DNA of 64,000 bases, from assembly GCF_030766825.1 (NCBI RefSeq), contig NZ_JASFDV010000010.1:1-64000 (forward strand), written 5' to 3'. Position 1 is the first letter of the stretch. Every line of letters begins with the position of its first letter. Source of the stretch: Nocardiopsis sp. CC223A (GTDB lineage: Bacteria; Actinomycetota; Actinomycetes; Streptosporangiales; Streptosporangiaceae). The position numbers were made by a program, and so were the translations under genes. Below the pieces are notes generated by a model that was not told the origin of the DNA, made no database searches, and was given only the letters and a program-made list of their open reading frames with translations. Below are positions 47,261 to 55,930 of this stretch, in pieces.

Positions 47261-50017
47261 TCATTCGTCGGCCTTCCCGCCCGTGTCGTCCGTGGTTCCG
47301 TCGAGTTCCTCACCCTCGTGGGCGGCGCGTTCGCCTTCGAGGAAGTCTCCCAGTTCGTCCCGGATCTGTTCGGCCCGGGCCTCGCCGGTGAGCTTGGGGG
47401 GGGTGTCCCCGCGCGCCGGGGGGGTCGCGCCGGGGTCGGGGCGCGGCATCATGCGCAGCGGGGAACCGTGCGGGGTGGCGCTGCGCCGGGGCAGCCCGGC
47501 GGCGGTGACCGCGGAGGTGCCGTTGCCCGATGCGTCCGATCCGCCCCTGGTCGCGCCGTTGGGCGAGCCCTGGGCCGGCGTGGCGGCCGGGGGCGCCGAC
47601 TCCGGGGCCGGGCGCACGGCGGGGACCGCGGCGGAGGGGACCGTGGAGGTACGCGTCTGCCCGGGGGTCCGCGGCGTGGCCACCCGCAACAGCTCCTTGG
47701 GGACGATCACGTAGGCGCTCACCCCGCGGAAGGCGCGGGATTCGAGCTTGGCGGACAGACCGTGCTTCGCGGCGATCCGGCTGGCGACGTAGAGGCCCAT
47801 GTGCCGGGGGGCCTCGTCGTCCAGTACGGGCTCGCCGGACAGCCGCTCGTTGAGCTCGGCCAGCTGCTTGTCCGGGATGCCCACACCCTCGTCCTCGACG
47901 ACGATCATGAGGCCCTCGTCGTCCAGGCTCTGGCCGCTGATGACGACCTGGGAGTGCTCGGGGGAGTTGGCGGTGGCGTTGTCGAGGAGCTCGGCCAGCA
48001 GGTGGCTGATGTCGTCGGCCGCCATACCGGTGATGGAGGTCTGCGGGAGCTTGCCCAGCTTGACGCGGGGGTAGTCCTTGATCTCGGACACCGCGGCGCG
48101 GGCCACGTCGAGCAGGGGGACGATCTCGTCGTGGGCGTCGGACTCGCCGCCGTCGTGTCCGGTCAGCACCAGGAAGTTCTCCCCGTTGCGCCGCATCCGG
48201 GTCGCGAAGTTGTCGATCTGGAAGAGCTTGTCGAGCAGGTCGGGATCCTGTGCGTCGGACTCCAGCTCCTCGACCATCTCCAGCAGCGCGTCGACGAGCG
48301 AGAGGTCGCGCATGGCCAGACCCGCCAGTGCCTCGTTGAGCAGGCCCGCGCCGTCCTCCCGCACCACCGGGGCGTTCGGGACCGGCGGCGCGGCGACCGC
48401 CTCGGGCCCCGGCCCGGCGGCCGGGGTTCCGGGGGCCGGGTCGGGCAGGGCCTCGGCGACCGGCTCGGCGGCGGCCTCGGCTTCGGCGGTCGGCTCGGCG
48501 GCGGTGTCCTCCTCCGCGACGGGCTCCTCCTGCCGCGGTTCGGCCCGGGTCAGCGCCTTGTCGTCCTCGCGGACCTCGGTGGCCGACGCCTGCTCGGCGA
48601 ACAGGGTGGCGACGGAGTCGGTGGTGATCACCTGCGGGGGCTGCCCGGCCGTGAACACGATGACGTGCTGGACGGGCTGGCCGTAGGGGTTGGCCTGCCC
48701 CGGGTAGAACACCGGCTGGCCCTGGACCACGTAGCCGGGCGGTTGGAAGGGCGCCGGGTACATGTTGGGGTAGGCCATCGGCGGCGCGGGGGCCGGGTAC
48801 ACCGGGTACGGGTAGGCCATGTGCGGCTGCGGGTAGGGGTACTCGCCCTGGGGGTGGGCGGGCGGCGGGTTCCGGTAGGCCTCCGGCCACGGGGCGCGGG
48901 GGTCGGGCCCGTAGCGGTGGTCGGCGGCGTAGGGGTGGCCGGGGGCGTAGGGGTCGTGCGGGGCCTCGCGGTGGTCGCGCGCCGGGTAGGGCTCCCGGTA
49001 GGGGTTGCCCCGCGGGGCGCGGCGGGGCTCCTCGTAGCGGGGCTCGTCGGCCCCGTACTCCGGGCGGGGCGCACCGTACTCCGGCTCCGGGCGGGACGTG
49101 TGGTCGGCGCGGCCGGCGACGCGGTCGGCGTACCCGGGATCGTAGGGGCGCCCCCGGGGCGCGGGGGGCTCATAGCGCTCGGGTTCGGCGTGCCGGTCGT
49201 GCCAGGCCTCCTGGCGGTGCCGCCTGTCGGAGGCGGGGTCGGCCGCGGCGCGGGGCTCCCGGTAGGGGGTGCCGCCGTCGGGGAGGCGACCGCGGCGGTC
49301 GCCCCGGGCGGGTTCCCGGTGTGCGGGCTCGGGCAACGGTGACTCCGCGGAGGAGGGTGCAGGGGTGAATGACACAGGGGCCTCGAATCGCTCCGTCTGG
49401 GGGGGCTCCGACGCGCCACCGGCGGGGGGCGGTCCCGGTTCCTCGGACGCGGGCGGGGTCTGGTGCACCGGGGCCTCCTCTTCGGACGCGGTGTGCTCCG
49501 GCGGAGCGGTGGCTACGGGCTTGCGCGGTTCGGGCTCGTCGAGGCCGACGCCGCGCCATTGGCCGACGGGGGTGGCATCGGGTGAGACGTCGTCGATCTC
49601 GACGCGTCGGACCGAAGTGTAGGGGTTGGGGGCACCGGTACGCGGGGCCGGCCGGTAACCGTTCTCGGCGGAGCCGGAGAAGGGGCCGACGGGCCGTTCC
49701 ACCGAGGGGACGTCCGCGGGGGCGCTCTCGCCTCCGCCCGCCGTCGTCTCCCCCGCCAGGGGGGAGGCGGTGTGCCGACCGCCGTCCCGGTCCGCCGGGC
49801 GGCCGGGTTCCTGCGAGTGCGGATGCACGGGCTGATGCACGGGATTTCCTTGCTCGGTCTCCATGGAGCGGGTTTCCTGGATACGGACCATACGATAGAT
49901 GGCCCTGCGGAAACGCCCCTCACGCCTGTTTGCGGGCTCCTCCTCCACCGACGCCTTCGCCCCGTCCTCGGGGGATCGGGGGACGGAGCCGTCCGCCGGC
50001 GGTGGCGCCTGTGCCAC
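47261..50017 (-). CDS. cvnA: Conservon sensor CvnA, soluble variant with long disordered N-terminus
   Basis: 918 residues from GTG 50017 (GAGGAG upstream). Residues ~1-560 are a Pro/Arg/Tyr/Glu-rich, low-complexity region with no TM helix. Then comes the conservon kinase core: LFQIDNFATRMRRNGENFLVL, N-box ELLDNATANSPEHSQVVIS, G1 VEDEGVGIPDKQ, G2 HMGLYVASRIAAKHG, and a disordered Ser/Pro-rich tail. In many family members the first motif reads DH(L)ATRMRR; here the His position is Asn603 (AAC at 48209-48211). Usual CvnA proteins have a periplasmic sensor between two TM segments; this one is predicted cytosolic. First gene of the cvnABCD operon. Confidence 0.85.
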   Translation of the reverse strand: MAQAPPPADGSVPRSPEDGAKASVEEEPANRREGRFRRAIYRMVRIQETRSMETEQGNPVHQPVHPHSQEPGRPADRDGGRHTASPLAGETTAGGGESAPADVPSVERPVGPFSGSAENGYRPAPRTGAPNPYTSVRRVEIDDVSPDATPVGQWRGVGLDEPEPRKPVATAPPEHTASEEEAPVHQTPPASEEPGPPPAGGASEPPQTERFEAPVSFTPAPSSAESPLPEPAHREPARGDRRGRLPDGGTPYREPRAAADPASDRRHRQEAWHDRHAEPERYEPPAPRGRPYDPGYADRVAGRADHTSRPEPEYGAPRPEYGADEPRYEEPRRAPRGNPYREPYPARDHREAPHDPYAPGHPYAADHRYGPDPRAPWPEAYRNPPPAHPQGEYPYPQPHMAYPYPVYPAPAPPMAYPNMYPAPFQPPGYVVQGQPVFYPGQANPYGQPVQHVIVFTAGQPPQVITTDSVATLFAEQASATEVREDDKALTRAEPRQEEPVAEEDTAAEPTAEAEAAAEPVAEALPDPAPGTPAAGPGPEAVAAPPVPNAPVVREDGAGLLNEALAGLAMRDLSLVDALLEMVEELESDAQDPDLLDKLFQIDNFATRMRRNGENFLVLTGHDGGESDAHDEIVPLLDVARAAVSEIKDYPRVKLGKLPQTSITGMAADDISHLLAELLDNATANSPEHSQVVISGQSLDDEGLMIVVEDEGVGIPDKQLAELNERLSGEPVLDDEAPRHMGLYVASRIAAKHGLSAKLESRAFRGVSAYVIVPKELLRVATPRTPGQTRTSTVPSAAVPAVRPAPESAPPAATPAQGSPNGATRGGSDASGNGTSAVTAAGLPRRSATPHGSPLRMMPRPDPGATPPARGDTPPKLTGEARAEQIRDELGDFLEGERAAHEGEELDGTTDDTGGKADE

Positions 50018-50362
50018 TGTCTCGTCTCCTCGGCTCGGGTGGCGGTCCGGCCCCGCTCGCGCGGGATGGGGATGGGGACCCATTCCGGGGACAAGCACCC
50101 ACGGCCCGCACAATTCCTGCACTTCCACCGGTAATCGTCGTTCGGTTCGCCAGACTAACAAAGGTGGACCGTGTTGGCAGAAGAATCGGAGAAGCACCGG
50201 AAAAGGGGCCTGCGTATCACCCGTGACCAGCGGTGACAAGAAGGGCGCTCACTCCGGGGAAGCGAAATATTACTGGGTTTTGTTAGCATTTGTCCAGGTT
50301 GGGACCAGAGTCATTTTCTGGTCAGCATCCCCATGAAACACTTCCCCCATAGAGGCCCGGGC
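50018..50362. other. Conservon promoter region
   Basis: A 345-bp gap. It includes the AT-richest part of the neighbourhood (50260-50330, with TTACTGGGTTTTGTTAGCATT), suited to the cvn promoter and the end of the CCR-like gene. No gene is supported. Confidence 0.4.
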
Positions 50363-51715
50363 TCACCCGGCCCTCGCGTTGACCAGGGCCACCCTGTTCC
50401 CCCAGGGCTGGACGTTCTCATAGACCTCCTGATGGGCCTCACCGATCTCGTCGAATCCCACGACGGAGGTCACGCAGGGGTCCAGCATTCCACGTTCCAC
50501 CAGACCGATCACCGCCCGGCAGTCCGCGGTGGAGGCGAAGTGCGATCCCTGGAGGCGCTTGAGGCGCATCCACAGGAAGCGCAGGTCGATCTCGGAACGG
50601 TACCCCGACGTCGCGCCGCAGGTCACGACCATGCCCTCGTTGTCGCACAGGTAGAGCGAGGTCGGCAGGGTGTCGGCACCGCTGTGCTCGAAGACGATCC
50701 GCGGATCGCACCGCTCCCCCAGCACCTCCCGGAACCGGCGGCCGAAGGCGCGCACACCGGCGAGCCAGGCGGTGTACGCGGGTACGTCGTCCTCGTCCGG
50801 CACCCTCCCCCAGTGGTCGAAGTCCGTGCGCAGGATGGTCCCGACCGCCCCCAGCCTCCGGCAGACCGCCGCCCGCTCCTCCCCGGAGACCACCGCCACC
50901 GCCCGGCCGCCCGCGTTGCGGACCATCTGGACCGCGAACGACCCCAGGCCCCCGGCACCGCCCCAGACCAGGACCGGGTCGCCGGGCCGGACGGTGTGGG
51001 GGTACCAGCCGAAGAGCTGCCGGTGGGCCGTCGCCGCGGTCGCCAGGAAGCCCCCGGCGACCTCCCAGGACATGCCCTCGGGTTTGGGGTGGCACTGGAC
51101 GTCCCGCACCAGGCAGAACTGGCCGAAGGAGCCGTGGTTGGACTCGTAGCCCCAGGCCCTCATGCTCCGCGACGCGGCCGGGTCCCGGCCGGTGCGGATG
51201 TCGTCGGCGCGTTCGTCCCAGTCGCCCGGCGACAGGATCACGTGGTCTCCCACGGCGACCCCGCGCACGCCCCGGCCCACCGCCCAGACGATGCCCGCGC
51301 CGTCGGAACCGCCGACGTGGTAGCCCTCGGTCTCCCCCGCCCTGCGGCGGGCGGCCACGACGTCGGCCGGGCTCCCCAGCGAGGCCCACACGTTGTTGTA
51401 GTTGATGCCGGCGGCCATGGTGTAGACGAGGACGTATCCGGGCCGCACCCCGGGCACGGGGACGATCTCGCGGGCGAAGGCACGACGGGGCTCCCCGTAA
51501 CGCTCGGGCCGGATCGTCATGGCGTGCATGCGGGCGGGCACGTGCCCCGGCGGCGGCATCTCACCGAGGTCGTAGAGGTCCTTGGGCTCCTGGTGCACGG
51601 CGACGGCGGCCTTCCACATCCGGGGCTGGGGCATGCGGGACCGGCGACGGCCCCCCGGCCCGGGGAGCACGAACCTCCGGCGTTCTCGGAGGGTATCCCC
51701 GAAAACACCGCCCAT
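50363..51715 (-). CDS. Crotonyl-CoA carboxylase/reductase-like MDR
   Basis: A 450-residue medium-chain reductase with the long CCR N-terminal extension. Typical CCR landmarks: INYNNVWASLG (Asn of the CO2 pocket), GSDGAGIVWAVGRGV, WGYESNHGSFGQF (Phe-Glu of CCR reads Tyr-Glu), LVWGGAGGLGSFAVQMVRNAGG, EHSGADTLPTSLY, LKRLQGSHFAS (His of the CO2 pocket). CCRs make ethylmalonyl-CoA and related extender units by reductive carboxylation of enoyl-CoA. It is a divergent member: the Phe-to-Tyr change may alter substrate or CO2 use. Its location near the PKS suggests extender supply; its own operon context is isolated. ATG 51715 is used. Confidence 0.75.
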   Translation of the reverse strand: MGGVFGDTLRERRRFVLPGPGGRRRSRMPQPRMWKAAVAVHQEPKDLYDLGEMPPPGHVPARMHAMTIRPERYGEPRRAFAREIVPVPGVRPGYVLVYTMAAGINYNNVWASLGSPADVVAARRRAGETEGYHVGGSDGAGIVWAVGRGVRGVAVGDHVILSPGDWDERADDIRTGRDPAASRSMRAWGYESNHGSFGQFCLVRDVQCHPKPEGMSWEVAGGFLATAATAHRQLFGWYPHTVRPGDPVLVWGGAGGLGSFAVQMVRNAGGRAVAVVSGEERAAVCRRLGAVGTILRTDFDHWGRVPDEDDVPAYTAWLAGVRAFGRRFREVLGERCDPRIVFEHSGADTLPTSLYLCDNEGMVVTCGATSGYRSEIDLRFLWMRLKRLQGSHFASTADCRAVIGLVERGMLDPCVTSVVGFDEIGEAHQEVYENVQPWGNRVALVNARAG

Positions 51716-51781
51716 GGAGACCGGGTTCCTTTCGTGATCAAGGTCGGGACTTTGGTCCCGGCGTTCCGGGCGGCCCGAAAA

Positions 51782-51810
51782 CGGGGCGGACCCGTGAAGG
51801 GCCCGCCCCG
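51782..51810 (-). terminator. Terminator after the peptide-transporter operon
   Basis: Stem CGGGGCGGACCC / GGGCCCGCCCCG with one A/C mismatch, loop GTGAA, 37 bp after the substrate-binding protein stop and before the CCR-like gene. Confidence 0.55.
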
Positions 51811-51847
51811 GGTGTCCCGGAGGTCACTCCCGCCCCCGGGCAGGCGG

Positions 51848-53659
51848 CTACTCGACCGGCTTCAGGTCACCCTGGATGAGCGACAGGATGACGTGGTTGT
51901 CCATGTAGATCTGGTTCTGCGACGCCGGGTGGTCGTCGTCGAACTTCGCCACGCGGACCCCCTCCAATGCGGGGGCCAGGTACTTGTAGGTCCAGACCGG
52001 GATGCGCGGCAGCAGCTCGTTGAAGACGATCGCCATCGTCCGCACGGCCTCGACCTGCTCCTCCTCGGTGGGCGCGGTCTTGGCGACCTCCACCAGGGCC
52101 TCCAGGTCCACCTCGCCCTGGCTGGGGCTGTCCACCTTGAGGTCGAAGTCCTGGCCCGGGGTGTCCCCGGTGCGCGCGTTCTCCACCAGGAAGTTCATCT
52201 GGAAGGCGCCCCAGTAGGACGGGATCTCCGGGTTGCCCCAGTGGCGCACGGCCACCTCGAAGTCACCGGCGGCCCAGATGCCCCAGGGGTTGTCGGCGGG
52301 GACGTTGGACGCCGTGGTCTGGATGCCGAAGTCGTTCCACGCCTCCTCCACCTGGGTGGCGGTGAGCTCGAAGTCGCCCCAGCCGACCACGCCGACGACC
52401 TCGAAGGAGGCCGGCTCGCCGTCCGGCAGGTGCCAGATCCCGTCCTCCTTGGTCCAGCCCGCCTCCTCCAACAGCTCGGTGGCCCTGTCGTGGTCCAGGT
52501 CGTAGGTGGCGAACCCGTCCAGCTCCTCGGCGCTGAAGACCTGCTCGGCCTGCATGTCCACCAGGCCGGCGTAGTAGTTGACGCGGGTGTAGGCGTCCCC
52601 GCGCGCGACCTGGCCGATCTGGTCGCTGTCCAGCAGGTGGGCCAGCGCGTGGCGGACGCGGACGTCCTTCAGCTCCGGCTTCTTCTGGTAGTTGAACATC
52701 AGACCGCAGCCGTCGTAGCCGGGGTGCTCGATCCAGCGCAGGCCCTCCACACTCCGGAACGCCTGCTGGTCCGCCGCGGAGGTGGCCAGGGTGGAGTAGT
52801 CCACCTCTCCCTGCTGGATGAGCAGGGAGGCCTGCCGGTTGTCCCCCTTGTGGATGACGACCTCGTCGAAGGCGACCTCGGTGCCCTGGTAGCCGTCCTC
52901 GTTGCGCACCAGGGTGATGCGCGCGTCGGCGAGCTGGCCCGGATCGAACTTGTACGGACCGCTACAGATGATGTCGTCGGGGTTGAACGCGATGAACTCG
53001 GCGTTGAACTCGCTGTGCTCGTCGTCCCCCTGGCGGACCCCGTCGGCGACCATCGCGATGGCGCGCTCGCCGAAGTCGCCGTAGGTGGACTTGCAGAAGA
53101 GGCGGTGGTCGATGACCTGGAGTTCGATACCAGGGAACGGGTCGTCGAAGCGGGCCCGGACACTGAGGTCGTCCAGCTTCTCCAGTTCGGTGATCTGCGG
53201 GAAACCGATGGACCAGGCCGGGGCCTCCAGGACGCGAATGGCGAAGTTCTGGTGCAGGTCGTCGGCGTTCAGATCGGTGCCGTCGCTCCACTTCAGACCG
53301 GGGCGCAGGCTGACGATGAGGTCGTCGCCCTCCCAGACCGCGTTCTCCATGAGCAGGTAGTCCCACTCGTGGGTCTCCCAGTTGTAGAACCCGCCCGCGG
53401 GCAGGAACAGGTCGGCGTAGACCGAGTTCATCAGCAGCGCGCCGTCCTCCACGGCCACGTTGCGGGTCTGGGCGTCGATGTCGTAGTCGTAGACGCCGGT
53501 GAACTGGCCCGGGACGGCGTTGGCCGCGTTGTCGCCGCCGGCGCAGGCCGACAGGACGCTCGCGCCCGCGACGCCGACGGCGCCGAACCCGACGGTCTTG
53601 AGGAGTCTCCTGCGGCTGAGGTCCCGCAGGAGTGCGTTGCGGTCGGGGGTGGGGGTCAT
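51848..53659 (-). CDS. Peptide ABC transporter substrate-binding protein (family 5)
   Basis: A 603-residue lipoprotein: Tat-like basic stretch RDLSRRRLLKTVGFGAVGVAGASVLSACAGG ending in a lipobox. The body is SBP family 5 (LRPGLKWSDGTDLNADDLHQNF, ADARITLVRNEDGYQG, DVRVRHALAHLLDSDQIGQVARGDAYT). It captures oligopeptides or similar ligands for the OppBCDF-like importer encoded by the same operon. Its ATG overlaps the stop of the small membrane-protein gene (ATGA). Unusually it is the last gene of the operon. Confidence 0.92.
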   Translation of the reverse strand: MTPTPDRNALLRDLSRRRLLKTVGFGAVGVAGASVLSACAGGDNAANAVPGQFTGVYDYDIDAQTRNVAVEDGALLMNSVYADLFLPAGGFYNWETHEWDYLLMENAVWEGDDLIVSLRPGLKWSDGTDLNADDLHQNFAIRVLEAPAWSIGFPQITELEKLDDLSVRARFDDPFPGIELQVIDHRLFCKSTYGDFGERAIAMVADGVRQGDDEHSEFNAEFIAFNPDDIICSGPYKFDPGQLADARITLVRNEDGYQGTEVAFDEVVIHKGDNRQASLLIQQGEVDYSTLATSAADQQAFRSVEGLRWIEHPGYDGCGLMFNYQKKPELKDVRVRHALAHLLDSDQIGQVARGDAYTRVNYYAGLVDMQAEQVFSAEELDGFATYDLDHDRATELLEEAGWTKEDGIWHLPDGEPASFEVVGVVGWGDFELTATQVEEAWNDFGIQTTASNVPADNPWGIWAAGDFEVAVRHWGNPEIPSYWGAFQMNFLVENARTGDTPGQDFDLKVDSPSQGEVDLEALVEVAKTAPTEEEQVEAVRTMAIVFNELLPRIPVWTYKYLAPALEGVRVAKFDDDHPASQNQIYMDNHVILSLIQGDLKPVE

Positions 53660-53844
53660 TCCTGACGCTTCCTTTCGATGAGGACGGCGAGCAGTCCGAG
53701 GGAGAGCACGGTCAGGCCGATCACGACGGTGACGACGCTGATCACGAACTCGGCTGTGCCGGGGGGGTTCAGCAGGGCCGTGAGGCCGGCGGCCAGGGCG
53801 AGGAAGGCTCCGATGAGCAGGCCGGAACGGCCGATGAGGAGCAT
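53656..53844 (-). CDS. Small two-TM protein in the peptide-transport operon
   Basis: A 62-residue hydrophobic protein with two predicted TM helices (SGLLIGAFLALAAGLTALL and FVISVVTVVIGLTVLSLGLLAVLI) and a basic tail. It is inserted between the ATPase and the substrate-binding protein genes with 4-bp overlap to the latter. I do not recognise the family. Coupling suggests a role in assembly or regulation of the importer. Confidence 0.7.
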   Translation of the reverse strand: MLLIGRSGLLIGAFLALAAGLTALLNPPGTAEFVISVVTVVIGLTVLSLGLLAVLIERKRQE

Positions 53845-53848
53845 TCGT

Positions 53849-54868
53849 TCACCCCTGGCCGACCACGTGGCAGGCGAGCAGCCGGTCGTGGCCGCGCACC
53901 AGTGGTGGTCGTCGGGTGTCGCACGCCCCCGGGGTGTAGAGGGGGCAGCGCGGGTGGAAGTCGCAGCCGGGGGGCAGGGCCGTCAGGTCGGGGATGTCCG
54001 CGCTGCGCAGCCGGACCCGCTCCCTGGTCCGGGCCAGGTCGGGGTCGGGTTCGCAGACCGCGGAGATGAGCGCCCGCGTGTAGGGGTGCCGCGGGTCGTT
54101 GACCACCCGGGGCGTGGGGCCGTGTTCGACGACCTTGCCCAGGTACATGACGGCGATCTCGCCGTCCCAGGCGAAGTACTTGGCCACCGCCAGGTCGTGG
54201 GTGATGAACAGGAAGCCGACGCCCAGGTCGTCGCGCAGCCGCCCCAGGGTGTTGAGCAGGCTGACCCGGATGGAGACGTCGAGCATGGAGGTGGACTCGT
54301 CGGCGATGATCACCTCCGGGTCCATCGCCAGGGCGCGGGCGATGGCGACGCGCTGGCGCTGGCCGCCGGACATCTGGTGCGGGTACTTGTCGATGAAGTC
54401 CGCGGCCGGGGTGAGGTCGACCCGCTCCAGGAGCTCGGCGGTGACCCTGCGGGCCGCCTTGTGGTCGGCGACCATGCGGTGGCGGCGCAGCCCGGCGGAG
54501 ACCGTGGAGTAGACGGTGCGCACCGGGTTGAGGGAGGCGTAGGGGTCCTGGTGGATGTACTGGACCGAGCGCCGGAACGCGGAGCGTTCCCTCTTGTCCA
54601 TGGCGGTGATGTCACGGCCGCGGAACCGCACCGACCCGGCGGTGGGGTCGGCCAGCCCGGCCGCCATGCGGGCGGTGGTGGTCTTGCCGCAGCCGGACTC
54701 CCCCACCAGGCACAGGGCCCTGCCCGGGCGGATCTCCAGGTCGACCCCGGCGACGGCGGGCACGTCGCCGCGCGCGCCGGGGAAGACCTGGTGCACGCCG
54801 CGCAGGCTCAGCAACGGGGCGGGACCGGGGGCGGCCGGGGCGGGCACGGGCACGGAGCGGTCAGTCAC
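53849..54868 (-). CDS. Peptide ABC transporter ATPase (OppF/DppF-like)
   Basis: 339 residues from GTG 54868: Walker A GESGCGKTTT, signature QMSGGQRQRVAIARALAMDP, Walker B VIIADESTS, H-loop FITHD, plus the oligo_HPY C-terminal domain with the Cys pattern GCDFHPRCPLYTPGACD (possible Fe-S site known in Dpp ATPases). It overlaps the upstream ATPase gene by 8 bp. Confidence 0.93.
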   Translation of the reverse strand: MTDRSVPVPAPAAPGPAPLLSLRGVHQVFPGARGDVPAVAGVDLEIRPGRALCLVGESGCGKTTTARMAAGLADPTAGSVRFRGRDITAMDKRERSAFRRSVQYIHQDPYASLNPVRTVYSTVSAGLRRHRMVADHKAARRVTAELLERVDLTPAADFIDKYPHQMSGGQRQRVAIARALAMDPEVIIADESTSMLDVSIRVSLLNTLGRLRDDLGVGFLFITHDLAVAKYFAWDGEIAVMYLGKVVEHGPTPRVVNDPRHPYTRALISAVCEPDPDLARTRERVRLRSADIPDLTALPPGCDFHPRCPLYTPGACDTRRPPLVRGHDRLLACHVVGQG

Positions 54869-55925
54869 GGGTGGCCCCCTCGGCGGCGAGTTCACGGGAA
54901 CGCAGGCAGGCGGCGGCGTGGCTGAGGCCGCCGCCGCGGGTGTGCAGGACCTCCAGTTCCGGGCGGGTCTCGCGGCACCGCTCGACGGCGTGTCGGCAGC
55001 GGGGGGCGAAGGAGCAGCCCGGGGGAAGGGAGGACAGGCCGGGCGGACCGCCGGGCAGGGACTCGGGGACGACCAGGTCACCGCTGACCGGGGGCACGGA
55101 GTTGATCAGCGCCGAGGTGTAGGGGTGGCTCGGCCGGTGGAAGATGTCGCGGGTGGTGCCGGTCTCGATGAGGCGGCCCGCGTACATCGTCCCGACCCGG
55201 TCGGCGAGTTCGGCGGCCAGTCCCAGGTCGTGGGTGATGAAGAGCATCGAGAAGCGCAGTTCCTCGCGCAGCTCGGACAGGCGCTCGACGATGGCCTGCT
55301 GGGTGAGCAGGTCCAGGGCGGTGGTGGGCTCGTCCAGGATGAGCAGCTGCGGTTTCAGCGCCAGGGCCAGGGCGATGAGGGCGCGCTGGCGCATGCCGCC
55401 GGACAGCTCGTGCGGGAAGGCGCCCAGGACCCGGGCCGGGTCCAGCCGGACCATCTCCAGCAGGGCGGCCGACTCCTCGCGGATCCCGGCGCGGCGGCGG
55501 GCCCGGCCCCTCTCGTGGGCGCGGAAGGTGTCGAGGAAGTGGTCCTCGATCCTGAGCACCGGGTTGAAGGCGTTCATCGCGCCCTGGAAGACCATGGCGG
55601 CCTCGCTCCAGCGGAACCGGCGCAGCTCCTCCCTGGCCAGGGAGCGGACGTCGACGGTGCGCCCGTCCTTGCGGCGGAAGAGGATCTCCCCGGCCGAGAC
55701 GACTCCGGTGCGCGGCAGCAGCCGCAGCAGCCCCAGGCCCAGGGTGGTCTTGCCGCAGCCGGACTCCCCCACCAGGGCCATGGACTGGCCGGGGTGGAGG
55801 TCGAAGGAGACGTCGTGGACGGCGGTCGACCGGGAGCGTCGGCCGGTGCGGTAGCCGACGTCGACGCCGCGGACGGAGAGCAGGGGCCCCTGGGGCGGGG
55901 CCGGTGCTGCGGGGGAAGCGGTCAC
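54861..55925 (-). CDS. Peptide ABC transporter ATPase (OppD/DppD-like)
   Basis: 354 residues from GTG 55925 (AGGTGA upstream): Walker A GESGCGKTTL, FQGAMNAFNPVLRIEDHF, signature ELSGGMRQRALIALALALKP, Walker B LLILDEPTT, FITHDLGLAAELADRVGTMYAGRLIETG, and C-terminal GCSFAPRCRHAVERCRETRP. Pairs with the downstream ATPase. Confidence 0.93.
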   Translation of the reverse strand: MTASPAAPAPPQGPLLSVRGVDVGYRTGRRSRSTAVHDVSFDLHPGQSMALVGESGCGKTTLGLGLLRLLPRTGVVSAGEILFRRKDGRTVDVRSLAREELRRFRWSEAAMVFQGAMNAFNPVLRIEDHFLDTFRAHERGRARRRAGIREESAALLEMVRLDPARVLGAFPHELSGGMRQRALIALALALKPQLLILDEPTTALDLLTQQAIVERLSELREELRFSMLFITHDLGLAAELADRVGTMYAGRLIETGTTRDIFHRPSHPYTSALINSVPPVSGDLVVPESLPGGPPGLSSLPPGCSFAPRCRHAVERCRETRPELEVLHTRGGGLSHAAACLRSRELAAEGATRD

Positions 55926-55930
55926 GTGGC

